This document shows, piece after piece, positions 26,204-34,146 of a stretch of 64,000 nucleotides of DNA. Source of the stretch: Streptomyces sp. CB02980 (GTDB taxonomy: Bacteria > Actinomycetota > Actinomycetes > Streptomycetales > Streptomycetaceae). Location of the stretch: assembly GCF_014451325.2 (NCBI RefSeq), contig NZ_JACSCH020000010.1, positions 40,331-104,330 of the forward strand. The letters run 5' to 3'. Under the pieces are notes generated by a model, which made no database searches, was not told the origin of the DNA, and saw only the letters and a program-made list of their open reading frames with translations. Each line of letters opens with the position of its first letter. Position 1 is the first letter of the stretch. The position numbers and the translations under genes are program-made.

Positions 26204-27571
26204 TCAGCCGTTGTAGGCCGCGAGGATCCGGGTGAACTCCCAGGCCTGCTGGCCGATCCCGGAGCAGGTGTCGGCGCCGCCGCCGGTGCAGGGCCGGTCG
26301 CGGTTGACGGACCAGAAGGTCAGCCGGGCCAGGTGCCGCTGCTGCGCGTACGCGAGGATCGTGCGGAAGTCGGCCTGGGTGATGGTCTCGCCCACGTCCG
26401 TGACCCCGTTCATGGAGGAGATGCCGGTGTGGCGGTAGGCCTGGTCGTCGCTGTAGCCGTACGCGTTCTTCACCGCGGTCTTGAGGCCCTCGGCCGCGCG
26501 GACGGTCAGGGTGCCCATGTTCTGTCCGTTGCCGCCGAAGTTGAACGGCATGATGGTCCAGCTGTCGACCGTGAGGCCGGCCGCGGCGGCCCGGTTGACG
26601 AGGCTGGTGTCGGGGCCGTTCTGGCCGGTCCCGAAGGTGACGTACACCTTCATGCCGGGGTTGTTCGCCTTGACCGTCCTGAGGGCGTCGACCGTGCGCT
26701 GCTGGACGGTGGGGCTGTCGTAGGCGGCGGCCTCGATGTCGATGTCGATGGCCTTGAGGCCGTACGCGTTGATGACCTTCTGGTACGCGGCGGCGAGTTC
26801 GCCCGCGCTGGAGCATGAGCTCTCCAGCTTGTTGCCGCTCCAGCCGCCGAAGGAGGGTATGACGTCGCCGCCGGCGGCCCGGACCGTGTTGACCGTCTGC
26901 TGGTCCACGCCGCCGACGAGGGGGCGGCCCCCGTCCCACTGCGGGTTGCAGTAGCCGTTGCTGAGGACGAAGGCGAGCGTGAACCACTTGACGCCGGTGG
27001 CGTTCATGACGGTGGTCGGGCTCGGCGGGCTGCCCCAGCCGTTGTAGAGGTACGGCGCGACCGCCATGTTCCCGCCGGGGGCCGGTCCGGTGCCACCGGC
27101 CGGGGGCGCCGTCCACTTCTGGTTGGCGGCGCCGGAACACGTCCAGATCTGCAGCCGGGTGCCGTTGGCCGAGCTGTTGCCCGTGGCGTCAAGACACTTG
27201 TCGGCCTGCGGGTTGACGATGTCGCGGGCGGCGGTGACGGTCCAGCGCTGCGCTGCGGAGCCGTTGCAGTCCCAGAGCTGGACCGTCGCTCCGTTGGCCG
27301 TGCCGCCCGAGGTCACGTCCAGGCACTTGCCGAGGGCCTTGAGGGTGCCGTCGGCGCCCACGTCCCAGGTCTGGGCGGAGGTGTCGTTGCAGTCGTACAG
27401 CTGGACGGGGGTGCCGTTCGCGGGGTTGGCCCCCGCGACGTCGACGCACTTGCCGCCGATGCCGGTGATCCGGCCGGCGGCGGCCTCGGCGGGGGCGTCG
27501 GTGGCGACGGTGAGACCGCCGGCGGCGAGGGCGAGCGCGGCCACGGTGAGTGGCAGACGGGTCCGGTGCAT
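26204..27571 (-). CDS. Secreted GH18 chitinase with N-terminal RICIN-type lectin domain
   Basis: 455 residues. The signal peptide MHRTRLPLTVAALALAAGGL ends near APAEAAA (about 33). Residues 34-160 are a RICIN B lectin with three GKCVDVAGANPANGTPVQLY-type units. After a Gly/Pro linker, residues about 170-455 are a GH18 barrel with SFGGWSGNK and the catalytic motif AIDIDIEAAAYD (DxDxE, Glu as acid). GH18 enzymes hydrolyse chitin by substrate assistance. The ATG at 27571 follows AGAGGA. The promoter region carries a DasR-like site, so GlcNAc-dependent repression is likely. It is the first gene of a set with the beta-helix and ThuA genes. Confidence 0.93.
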   Translation of the reverse strand: MHRTRLPLTVAALALAAGGLTVATDAPAEAAAGRITGIGGKCVDVAGANPANGTPVQLYDCNDTSAQTWDVGADGTLKALGKCLDVTSGGTANGATVQLWDCNGSAAQRWTVTAARDIVNPQADKCLDATGNSSANGTRLQIWTCSGAANQKWTAPPAGGTGPAPGGNMAVAPYLYNGWGSPPSPTTVMNATGVKWFTLAFVLSNGYCNPQWDGGRPLVGGVDQQTVNTVRAAGGDVIPSFGGWSGNKLESSCSSAGELAAAYQKVINAYGLKAIDIDIEAAAYDSPTVQQRTVDALRTVKANNPGMKVYVTFGTGQNGPDTSLVNRAAAAGLTVDSWTIMPFNFGGNGQNMGTLTVRAAEGLKTAVKNAYGYSDDQAYRHTGISSMNGVTDVGETITQADFRTILAYAQQRHLARLTFWSVNRDRPCTGGGADTCSGIGQQAWEFTRILAAYNG

Positions 27572-27638
27572 GTGGGGGGTCCTCTCGGGTGGGGGAGGGG
27601 TCGTCGGTGGACGGGGCCTGGCGGCGGCGCCCACCGCG

Positions 27639-27718
27639 GATCTACCGGGTCGACCAGGCAGTTCAAGGACATGAACGCCATTCCACTTTCTGAGCGGCAA
27701 AAGTAAAGGTCTGAACCA
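27639..27718 (-). promoter_or_regulatory. Chitinase promoter with DasR-like element
   Basis: On the minus strand a candidate -35 TTGAAC (27661-27666) and -10 TAGATC (27639-27644) are 16 bases apart. TGGTTCAGACCT (27707-27718) closely resembles the 12-bp repeats of Streptomyces chitinase promoters (TGGTCTAGACCT) and the DasR site. A weaker copy, TGGTCGACC, lies in the -35/-10 spacer. DasR control is inferred from this match and from the gene's function. Confidence 0.65.
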
Positions 27719-27760
27719 GGCGCGTCAAGAGTTCGCGCATTCAGGCCTTGAACGCACAAC

Positions 27761-27798
27761 GCCCCCAACAGGAACCCGAGTTGGGTTTTGTCGGGGGC
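27761..27798 (-). terminator. Nested hairpin, possible terminator
   Basis: Outer arms GCCCCCAACA and TGTCGGGGGC (one mismatch) enclose a 5-bp inner stem AACCC/GGGTT. It is the second hairpin downstream of the UDG-ART stop. Confidence 0.5.
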
Positions 27799-27870
27799 TG
27801 GTGTCAAGTGTTGACGGCGGGAGTCGTGCTGAGGCCTTGTCGGACGCGACAAGCCTCGTCGGACGTGACA

Positions 27871-27900
27871 GCGCCTCGGCCGACGCGTCGGCCGAGGCGC
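27871..27900 (-). terminator. Perfect 30-bp palindrome after the UDG-ART gene
   Basis: Two perfect 15-bp arms (GCGCCTCGGCCGACG and its complement), starting 9 bases beyond the stop codon. Position suggests a U-less terminator; as a perfect palindrome it could also be a protein-binding site. Confidence 0.7.
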
Positions 27901-27908
27901 TGCCGGAG

Positions 27909-29576
27909 CTAGGACACCAGACCCTGACCCGCCAGCTCGGTCAGTCGCACGGTGCAGAGCCCGCCGCGTTCTGCCTTCACCTCCGTCACCTTGAGCTGGG
28001 TGCCCGGCGCGAGGATGTACTCCTCCTCGCCCGTGAACGCGGAGAACCGCCGGATCGCCACCGCCCGCGCCGGGGTGACCTCGAACAGGGTCCGCCGGCC
28101 GCGGCTCCCGAGGAACGCCTTCGCCACGCCCAGCTCGGACGTGCAGGACGAGACGCCCCACCACGTCACGGTCTGTCCCAGCGGATACTGCGACCGCAGA
28201 TCCAGTGCCACACCGCGCCACAAGGGCCGGGTCTGCGCGGGCAGCGACTCCACCGCGGAGAACAGCAGCCGCAGATACGGCAGGTAGGGGACCAGCCGCT
28301 CCCGGTCCGGGGACCGCAGGACGGCGTTGATCTCGCGGTAGAACGCCGACTCGCAGGTGTAGAGGTGCAGCGCCGAGATCGCGTCGGCGGACAGCCCCTC
28401 CCCGAAGGCGGACCCCCCGGGCGCGGACTCCCCGAGTGCCGCCTCGGCGACCTTCGACTCGCCGAACGCGCTCGACCTCTCGATGTGCCGGTCCAGCCGG
28501 GCGAGGACCCGCGACACCGGCTCGACGGCCTTGCGGAAGTCCATCAGCGGCGTGTCGAACACCCCGGTGACGGCCGGGAGGACGAGTCCCTCGTCCTTGA
28601 CGCTCGTGAGGCGTTCCAGATAGAGCTGGTGGAGCTCCATCGTCGAAGCGATGAACGCCCCCATCCGCTCCGCGACGTCACCGCCCTCCGCACCGCCCGC
28701 GCCCGCCGCCTTCCGGTCCCAGCCCTTGCTCGGCAGCCAGTCGACCGGGTCGGCGCCCACCGCGGCCAGGGCGTCGTTCACCTGGGCGAAGTGGTCCCCG
28801 TCGCAGAAGATGTCGCCCTGGGCGGCCGGGTTCGCGTGGTCGAGGTGCCGGACCTCGACCCCCGGGTACTTCTTCTCCAGCCGCTGGACGACCCTCTTCA
28901 GGCTCCGGGCGTGCGCGCCCCACCAGGCGAACACCACGCCCCGGTCCTCCTCCGCGGCCTCCTGCTTCGCCCGGAGGATCTCCTCGACGATCTGCTCGGC
29001 CACCGGGCGCCAGAAGGAGGTGTGACGATCCGTCGGGACCGCGCCGTCCGCACTCGCCGTGAGAGAGGCGTTGAGCAGCAGCACACCCTGCGTGAGCATC
29101 GCCTGGAACCACTCGGGCGGCGCGACGGTGTCCTCCTTCTTCAACAGCGCGCGGACGTCGGCGATCGGCGTCTTCTTGACGATGCCGTACTTCCACATCG
29201 CGGCCGCCTTGATGATGCAGCGGATGCTGACCACGCGGCCGAACTGGCTGTCCTTCCAGTCGTTGAAGGTGTTGTCGAACATCGCGATGCCGGTCGCGCT
29301 CTCGGCCCGCGGATACGGGTTCTGCCCGAAGGCGACCACCTTCCACTTGTGCGGCGGATGAGGCTTCAACGCCTGAAACGTCAACTCGCGCACCGGAACC
29401 ACCTCCGGACTGCGCTTCGGACCGATGAAGTCGGCGGCACCCGGCTGCGCCTCGATCACCGGAGCCAGCAGCGGAAGCCACGGCTCACCGCCGCCGGTGA
29501 ACAGATCGGCGAGACCCAGGGGGTCCCCGGCGGGGGAACCCGCGCCGCCGGTGGCCGTCACGTCGACATCATTCAC
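27909..29576 (-). CDS. Uracil-DNA-glycosylase-like domain fused to ADP-ribosyltransferase
   Basis: 555 residues, no signal peptide. Residues about 50-285 follow family-1 uracil-DNA glycosylase: VVAFGQNPYPR (85-90, family GQDPYH), VLLLNASLTASADG (about 165-178), FAWWGAHARSLKR (216-228) and HLDHANPAAQ (244-253, family HPSPLS). The catalytic Asp of GQDPY is Asn86. Residues about 300-430 are helical linker. Residues about 445-540 fit an R-S-E ADP-ribosyltransferase: Arg454 in PLWRGVAL, STS-like SSCTS (476-480) and the ExE loop FTGEEEYILAPGTQLKV with Glu517/Glu519. The ExE form is usual in arginine-specific enzymes. The upstream gene is a macrodomain, the eraser class for ADP-ribose. Whether the target is DNA or protein is unknown. 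Start GTG 29576 has only weak SD support. Confidence 0.85.
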   Translation of the reverse strand: MNDVDVTATGGAGSPAGDPLGLADLFTGGGEPWLPLLAPVIEAQPGAADFIGPKRSPEVVPVRELTFQALKPHPPHKWKVVAFGQNPYPRAESATGIAMFDNTFNDWKDSQFGRVVSIRCIIKAAAMWKYGIVKKTPIADVRALLKKEDTVAPPEWFQAMLTQGVLLLNASLTASADGAVPTDRHTSFWRPVAEQIVEEILRAKQEAAEEDRGVVFAWWGAHARSLKRVVQRLEKKYPGVEVRHLDHANPAAQGDIFCDGDHFAQVNDALAAVGADPVDWLPSKGWDRKAAGAGGAEGGDVAERMGAFIASTMELHQLYLERLTSVKDEGLVLPAVTGVFDTPLMDFRKAVEPVSRVLARLDRHIERSSAFGESKVAEAALGESAPGGSAFGEGLSADAISALHLYTCESAFYREINAVLRSPDRERLVPYLPYLRLLFSAVESLPAQTRPLWRGVALDLRSQYPLGQTVTWWGVSSCTSELGVAKAFLGSRGRRTLFEVTPARAVAIRRFSAFTGEEEYILAPGTQLKVTEVKAERGGLCTVRLTELAGQGLVS

Positions 29577-29700
29577 GAGGGCAGAACTCCCAGAACTCGG
29601 ACCGGCCGCCCCCTGGGGCCCACCGGCGTGCTGTACGGATGCGGTGAGGTCGTCGCCGGCAGCCCCGCCCTGCGCGGTGCCGGTCTGCGGAACCTTCGCG

Positions 29701-30369
29701 TCAGTGACGAAAGGAAGGTCGCTGCGGGACGTTGATCCGGACCCGCCGCGCGGACCCCGCTCCCTCGATGTCGTCGAGCTGCCCGAGCACCGCGGCCCGC
29801 AACTCGTCGTAGTCCGCGAATCCGTGGTCGTGGAACAGCGCGTAGCCCGTCCACATCAGATTGGCGCACACCCCCGCCGGCACCCGGCCCGTCTGCGCGC
29901 CCATCCCCACGAGTGCCACCGACCTGATGCTGCCGGGCTTCACCCGGTTCTGCAGGTGCACCGCCTGGAACGCCGCCGCGCACGCCAGCGCCACGTTCAT
30001 CGTCTCGCTGACGTTCTGCGAGGACTGACGCATGGTCGGCGTCGAGATCAGATACCGCGGTACGGCCGCCCCGGACGGGACGCACACGGCGCTGCCCACC
30101 GGCAGGCTCCCGCCGAACCGGTCGCGGATCGCCCGCTGCACCCTCACCTGGATACCCGCGCCGAGGTGCCGCTTGACGACGGCGTCGACGCCACCGTCCA
30201 TCCGGCCCCGCGCGTTGGTGGGGGACACCCACGCGTCGACATCCACATCGAGCAGGGATCCGCGCCGGATCTCCACCTCGGGCGTGTCCGCGAAAGCGGA
30301 CCGCCAGGCCGCCACCACCTCGTCGTTGACATCGACCAGAACGACCTTCAACGCATGTTCGACACCCAC
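29701..30369 (-). CDS. Macrodomain protein (probable ADP-ribose binder or hydrolase)
   Basis: 222 residues, a single macrodomain. Key loops are visible: VEIRRGSLLDVDVDAWVSPT, then NARGRMDGGVDAVV (ADP-ribose loop 1), LPVGSAVCVPSGAAVPRYLI, and ALVGMGAQTGRVP (Gly-rich loop 2). The loop-1 form MDGGVD resembles the branch with N-x-x-G-x-M-D-G-G-(V/I)-D rather than classical MacroD. The GTG at 30369 was chosen for AGAGGGG seven bases upstream; upstream in-frame codons read as low-quality sequence. The gene lies 124 bases ahead of the UDG-ART gene on the same strand, consistent with reversal of, or immunity to, ADP-ribosylation by that protein. Confidence 0.85.
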   Translation of the reverse strand: MGVEHALKVVLVDVNDEVVAAWRSAFADTPEVEIRRGSLLDVDVDAWVSPTNARGRMDGGVDAVVKRHLGAGIQVRVQRAIRDRFGGSLPVGSAVCVPSGAAVPRYLISTPTMRQSSQNVSETMNVALACAAAFQAVHLQNRVKPGSIRSVALVGMGAQTGRVPAGVCANLMWTGYALFHDHGFADYDELRAAVLGQLDDIEGAGSARRVRINVPQRPSFRH

Positions 30370-30519
30370 GAATTCGCCCCTCTCGCGCAACCGCTCGAAC
30401 AAGATCGAAGCTATCGCGAGGCACTGACAACGCGGTTGTGGCGGAGGCCGCTCGGCCCGTGCGCACCGGTGAACGGACCCTGTGTCCGGATACGGGTGGA
30501 GTGCCACGATTCGGCGGCG

Positions 30520-30541
30520 GTGTTCGTCTCGCGTTCACCGG
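30520..30541 (+). promoter_or_regulatory. PHO-box-like direct repeat upstream of phospholipase C
   Basis: Two adjacent 11-base units, GTTCGTCTCGC and GTTCACCGGCA, match the spacing and GTTCAxx core of Streptomyces PhoP sites. They lie about 90 bases before the phospholipase start, as expected for a phosphate-starvation gene. Confidence 0.55.
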
Positions 30542-30631
30542 CAGCCCCAGCCCGGGACTCCATCACCTCCTAGACATAACGGGTCTGGACCAAAGAGGTC
30601 CCGATGCGAAAGCCCCGAGGAGTCCCCCGTC

Positions 30632-33600
30632 ATGCCTCCCTCCCCCGATGTCTCCCGCCGCGCGCTGCTCGGCGGTGCCGCCGGCGCCGCCGTGCTCGCC
30701 TCGCTGCCGCTCAGCGTGCGCGAGGCCCTCGCCGCGCCCGCCCGCCCCGGCCGGCTGGAAGACATCGAGCATGTCGTCGTCCTGATGCAGGAGAATCGTT
30801 CCTTCGACCACTACTTCGGGACCCTGCCCGGCGTCCGCGGCTTCGGAGACCGTACCGCCGTCCGCGGCGTCAACGGCAGGTCGGTCTTCCACCAGCCCGA
30901 TCCCTCCCGCCCCGAGGGCCACCTCGTTCCCTTCGCGATGAACGCGGCCCACACCAACGCCTACCGGAACGGCGCCCCCGCCTTCGGCTTCGTCGACTCC
31001 TTCCCGCTCTGGAACGACGGGCGGGCCGACGGCTACGTCACCGGCCGCAGCAGCGGCTGGCTCGGCCACGGCTTCTACGAGCCCGCCGACATGCCGTTCT
31101 ACAACGCGCTCGCCGGCACCTTCACGGTCTGCGACCAGTACCACGCGTCGGTCCAGTGCAACACCAACACCAACCGCGACCACTTCATGACCGGCACCAG
31201 CGGTGGCACCGTCAACGACACCGTCGTCTACAACAACAGCTACATACCGGGCGGTTACACCTGGACCACCTACGCCGAGCGGCTCCAGAACGCCGGCGTC
31301 AGCTGGAAGACGTACCAGGCCCGGGACAACTACGACGACAACGCCCTCGCCTGGTTCCGGCCGTTCCAGCAGGCCAAGCCCGGCGAGCCGCTCCACGACC
31401 GGGGCATGGCGATGGCCGGCGCCGCCGCCGACCAGGGCGACGGCCACAAGATGGGTGACGCGCTCGTCGAGGCGTTCCGCGCCGACGTGGCCGCCGACCG
31501 CCTGCCGAAGGTGTCCTGGATCGTCGCTCCGGAGGCCCTCTCCGAGCACGCCAGCTGGCCCCCGCCGTTCGGCGAGGACCTCACCGCCCGCCTGATCGAG
31601 GCGCTCGCGGACCACCCCGAGGTGTGGGCCAAGACCGTCTTCATCCTCAACTACGACGAGCACGGCGGCTTCTTCGACCACTGCATGCCGCCCGTGCCGC
31701 CGCTCTCCGCCGACCGCGGCAAGGCCACCATGTCCGTGGACGGCGAGGTCGTCGTCCGGGTGAAGCAGGCCGACGGGGCCGTCGCGATGCGGGTCGTCTC
31801 CCAGGACGGCCGCTACCGGGTCCGCGCCGCCGACGGCGGCCTCAGCTGGTCGGACACCCTGCCCGCCGGGGAGACCCTGGTCTCAGGACCGCACGCCATG
31901 GGCCTCGGTCTCCGGGTGCCGATGCTCGTCGTCTCCCCGTGGACCCGCGGTGGCGTCGTCGACTCCACCGTCCTCGACCACACCTCCGTCATCCGCTTCC
32001 TGGAGCGCCGCTTCGGCGTGCGCGAGCCCAACATCAGCCCCTGGCGCCGCTCCGTCTCCGGCGACCTGACGTCCGTATTCGACTTCTCCGGCGAGGACAT
32101 CGTCCGGCCCGAACTGCCCGAAACCAGCGGCAACGTGGCCAAGGGCAATGCCGCCTCCGGGAAGCCGTCCATCGCCGTCCCCTCCCCGCAGTTCCTCCCG
32201 CGCCAGCAGCGCGGCATCCGGCCCGCCCGCCCCGTGCCGTACGCCCTGTCGCTGCGCTCCAGGGTCCGCGACGGCAAGGTCGAACTCGACCTCCGCAACA
32301 AGGGCCGCCAGGCCGCCGTCTTCCAGGTGTACGCGGAGCCCGGCAGCACCCCCGACTTCTACACCGTCGGCGCGGGCGAGCGCCTCTCCGGCACCCGAGC
32401 GCTCCAGGGCGACGCCTACGACCTGCGGGTCCACGGCCCCAACGGCTCCCTGTGGGTGCTGCGCGGCGACACCGACGACGCGCTGGAGGCCCGCCTGAAG
32501 GAGGGGTCCGACGGCGACCGCGCGTACGTGGAGATCGAGATCGAGAACCGCGGCCGGCGCTCCCGCACCGTGCTCGTCGGCGATCTCGCGTACGGCGGCG
32601 GGGTCCGTGAGGTCCGGGTCGGCGCGCGCGACGAGCGCACCGTGAAACTGCGGGTGCCGGCCGAGCGCTGGTACGACATCGCCGTGAGCGCCGCCGACGA
32701 CCCGCGGTTCCTCCGCCGTTTCGCCGGCCGTTTCGCCGACCGGCACCAGGACCGCCACCACGGCCGCGACCGGGGCCGGACCCGTGGCGTCACGGACCCG
32801 GCCATGGGCCTCCCCGACGCCCTCACCGTCGAGGTCACCACGGCCGCCGGTGACGAGCCGGTCGTCGCGGGCGGGACCACGGCCCGGTTCACCGCCACCG
32901 TGACCAACCGCGGCCCCGTCGAGCTCCACGACGTGGCCCTCGCCTTCACGGTGCCCTCCGGGTGGACGGCGAAGCCGGTCGCGGACACCCCGCCGCGGAC
33001 CCTGCCCGCCGGTTCCTCGGCCGCCGCGAGCTGGGACGTCACCGCGCCCGCCGACGCCCCCGCGTACGGCTCCGCCCGGCTGCTCGCGGTCGCCCGCGGC
33101 CGCGCGGCGGACGGCCTGCGCCTCGCCGAAGGCGAGATCCAGGCACGGATCGCCCCGTCCATGAGCGGCCATCTGCTCGCGGAGGACTTCCAGTCGCTCG
33201 CCGGGAAGCTGGTCAGGCGCGGCCAGGTGCTCGGCTGGACGGCGACGGCACCGGACGGCTGGTCGGTCGTCAACGCGGCCGCGATGCCGCAGGGCACGCC
33301 GATGTTCCAGGGCTGGACCTTCCACACCCGCCGCGCCTGGTCGGCCGGCGCCCAGAACCGGCCGAACTTCACCCGGGGCCTCGGCATCGTCGCGGTCGCC
33401 GACCCGGACGACTGGGACGACACCGGCGCACCCGCGAGCAGGGGCCGCTTCGACTCGACCCTGGTCTCACCCGCGGTCCCGATCCCGGCCGGCCGTACGA
33501 CCCTCCGGGTGGACTTCGACTCCCACTACCGGCAGGAGGGCAACCAGAAGGCCGAGGTCCGCGCGGTCTTCGACTCCGGTGAGGAACAGATCGTGCTGCA

Positions 33601-33751
33601 GTACGGCCCCGGCTCGCCCGACGCCGAGAACACGGCGGTCGGCAGGGACCTCACGGTTCCGGCGGGGGCCCGCGCGGTGACCCTCCGCTTCCGGATGTAC
33701 GACGCCGGAAACAACTGGTACTGGGCGGTGGACCACATCCGTCTGGGCTGA
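30632..33751 (+). CDS. Tat-exported phosphocholine-specific phospholipase C with C-terminal accessory domains
   Basis: 1039 residues. The N-terminus DVSRRALLGGAAGAAVLASL is a Tat signal. The phosphoesterase domain (about 40-460) has IEHVVVLMQENRSFDHYFGT, CNTNTNRDHFMTGTSGG, and VFILNYDEHGGFFDHCMPP as catalytic/metal-binding segments. Residues about 530-700 form the C-terminal domain of the family, usually present in two copies. Residues about 725-830 add an NPCBM-associated alpha-galactosidase-like (NEW3) domain, and the last ~190 a jelly-roll-like module. At 1039 residues it is much longer than typical ~680-residue enzymes. It likely releases phosphate from phosphatidylcholine or sphingomyelin outside the cell. 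GAGGAG precedes the ATG. PhoP control is suggested by the box upstream. Confidence 0.93.
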   Translation: MPPSPDVSRRALLGGAAGAAVLASLPLSVREALAAPARPGRLEDIEHVVVLMQENRSFDHYFGTLPGVRGFGDRTAVRGVNGRSVFHQPDPSRPEGHLVPFAMNAAHTNAYRNGAPAFGFVDSFPLWNDGRADGYVTGRSSGWLGHGFYEPADMPFYNALAGTFTVCDQYHASVQCNTNTNRDHFMTGTSGGTVNDTVVYNNSYIPGGYTWTTYAERLQNAGVSWKTYQARDNYDDNALAWFRPFQQAKPGEPLHDRGMAMAGAAADQGDGHKMGDALVEAFRADVAADRLPKVSWIVAPEALSEHASWPPPFGEDLTARLIEALADHPEVWAKTVFILNYDEHGGFFDHCMPPVPPLSADRGKATMSVDGEVVVRVKQADGAVAMRVVSQDGRYRVRAADGGLSWSDTLPAGETLVSGPHAMGLGLRVPMLVVSPWTRGGVVDSTVLDHTSVIRFLERRFGVREPNISPWRRSVSGDLTSVFDFSGEDIVRPELPETSGNVAKGNAASGKPSIAVPSPQFLPRQQRGIRPARPVPYALSLRSRVRDGKVELDLRNKGRQAAVFQVYAEPGSTPDFYTVGAGERLSGTRALQGDAYDLRVHGPNGSLWVLRGDTDDALEARLKEGSDGDRAYVEIEIENRGRRSRTVLVGDLAYGGGVREVRVGARDERTVKLRVPAERWYDIAVSAADDPRFLRRFAGRFADRHQDRHHGRDRGRTRGVTDPAMGLPDALTVEVTTAAGDEPVVAGGTTARFTATVTNRGPVELHDVALAFTVPSGWTAKPVADTPPRTLPAGSSAAASWDVTAPADAPAYGSARLLAVARGRAADGLRLAEGEIQARIAPSMSGHLLAEDFQSLAGKLVRRGQVLGWTATAPDGWSVVNAAAMPQGTPMFQGWTFHTRRAWSAGAQNRPNFTRGLGIVAVADPDDWDDTGAPASRGRFDSTLVSPAVPIPAGRTTLRVDFDSHYRQEGNQKAEVRAVFDSGEEQIVLQYGPGSPDAENTAVGRDLTVPAGARAVTLRFRMYDAGNNWYWAVDHIRLG

Positions 33752-33764
33752 CGCGGGTGCGGGT

Positions 33765-33799
33765 GGAGCCCTCGGGGGGCCTCGGCCTCCGAGGGCTCC
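33765..33799 (+). terminator. Terminator hairpin after phospholipase C
   Basis: Perfect 11-bp stem (GGAGCCCTCGG and its complement) with a 13-base loop, 14 bases past the stop codon. Confidence 0.7.
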
Positions 33800-33807
33800 G
33801 TCCCGAC

Positions 33808-33837
33808 TTGATAGGCAAGTGAATGCTTGCCTATCCT
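33808..33837 (+). promoter_or_regulatory. arsR-type promoter overlapped by a 10-bp inverted-repeat operator
   Basis: -35 TTGATA (33808-33813) and -10 TATCCT (33832-33837) are 18 bases apart. A perfect inverted repeat, GATAGGCAAG (33810-33819) and CTTGCCTATC (33826-33835), covers both boxes. Bound repressor would block polymerase, so autoregulation by the downstream ArsR-type protein is likely. Confidence 0.75.
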
Positions 33838-33843
33838 GAGGTG

Positions 33844-34146
33844 GTGGCCGACGACCTCTTCAAAGCATTGGCCGACCCCACCCGCCGCACCATCCTCGAC
33901 GAGCTGACGCAGAAGTCCGGACAGACACTGTTCGAGATCTGCGCCCGGCTGAGCATGAAGCACCAGCTCGGCATCTCGCGCCAGGGCGTCTCCCAGCATC
34001 TTGCCGTGCTGGAGGCCGCCGGGCTCGTCGAGACCAGACGGGAGGGGCGCTACAAGTTCCACGACCTGAACACGGCCCCGCTGCGGCAGATCGCCGACCG
34101 GTGGCTCGCACCCCACCCGTCCGGACCGGAGGAGAACACCCCATGA
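33844..34146 (+). CDS. ArsR-family winged-helix repressor
   Basis: 100 residues. The fold is clear: ADDLFKALADPTRRTILDEL, a recognition helix in ISRQGVSQHLAVLEAAGLV, and a wing ETRREGRYKFHDLN. No metal-binding CxC or histidine cluster is seen, so it belongs to the SdpR/non-metal type, which often controls activator/VOC or SRPBCC genes. The start is set at GTG 33844 because the -10 box ends six bases earlier, implying a leaderless message. ATG 33823 is possible but lies inside the operator. Its stop overlaps the VOC gene start (ATGA), so the two form one operon. Confidence 0.87.
   Translation: MADDLFKALADPTRRTILDELTQKSGQTLFEICARLSMKHQLGISRQGVSQHLAVLEAAGLVETRREGRYKFHDLNTAPLRQIADRWLAPHPSGPEENTP

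Larger units (their letters stand above)
27572..27908. other. Intergenic region between UDG-ART gene and chitinase gene
   Basis: 337 bases without a gene. It holds a 30-bp palindrome (27871-27900), a second hairpin (27761-27798), a DasR-like element (27707-27718) and a candidate chitinase promoter (27639-27666). Confidence 0.7.
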
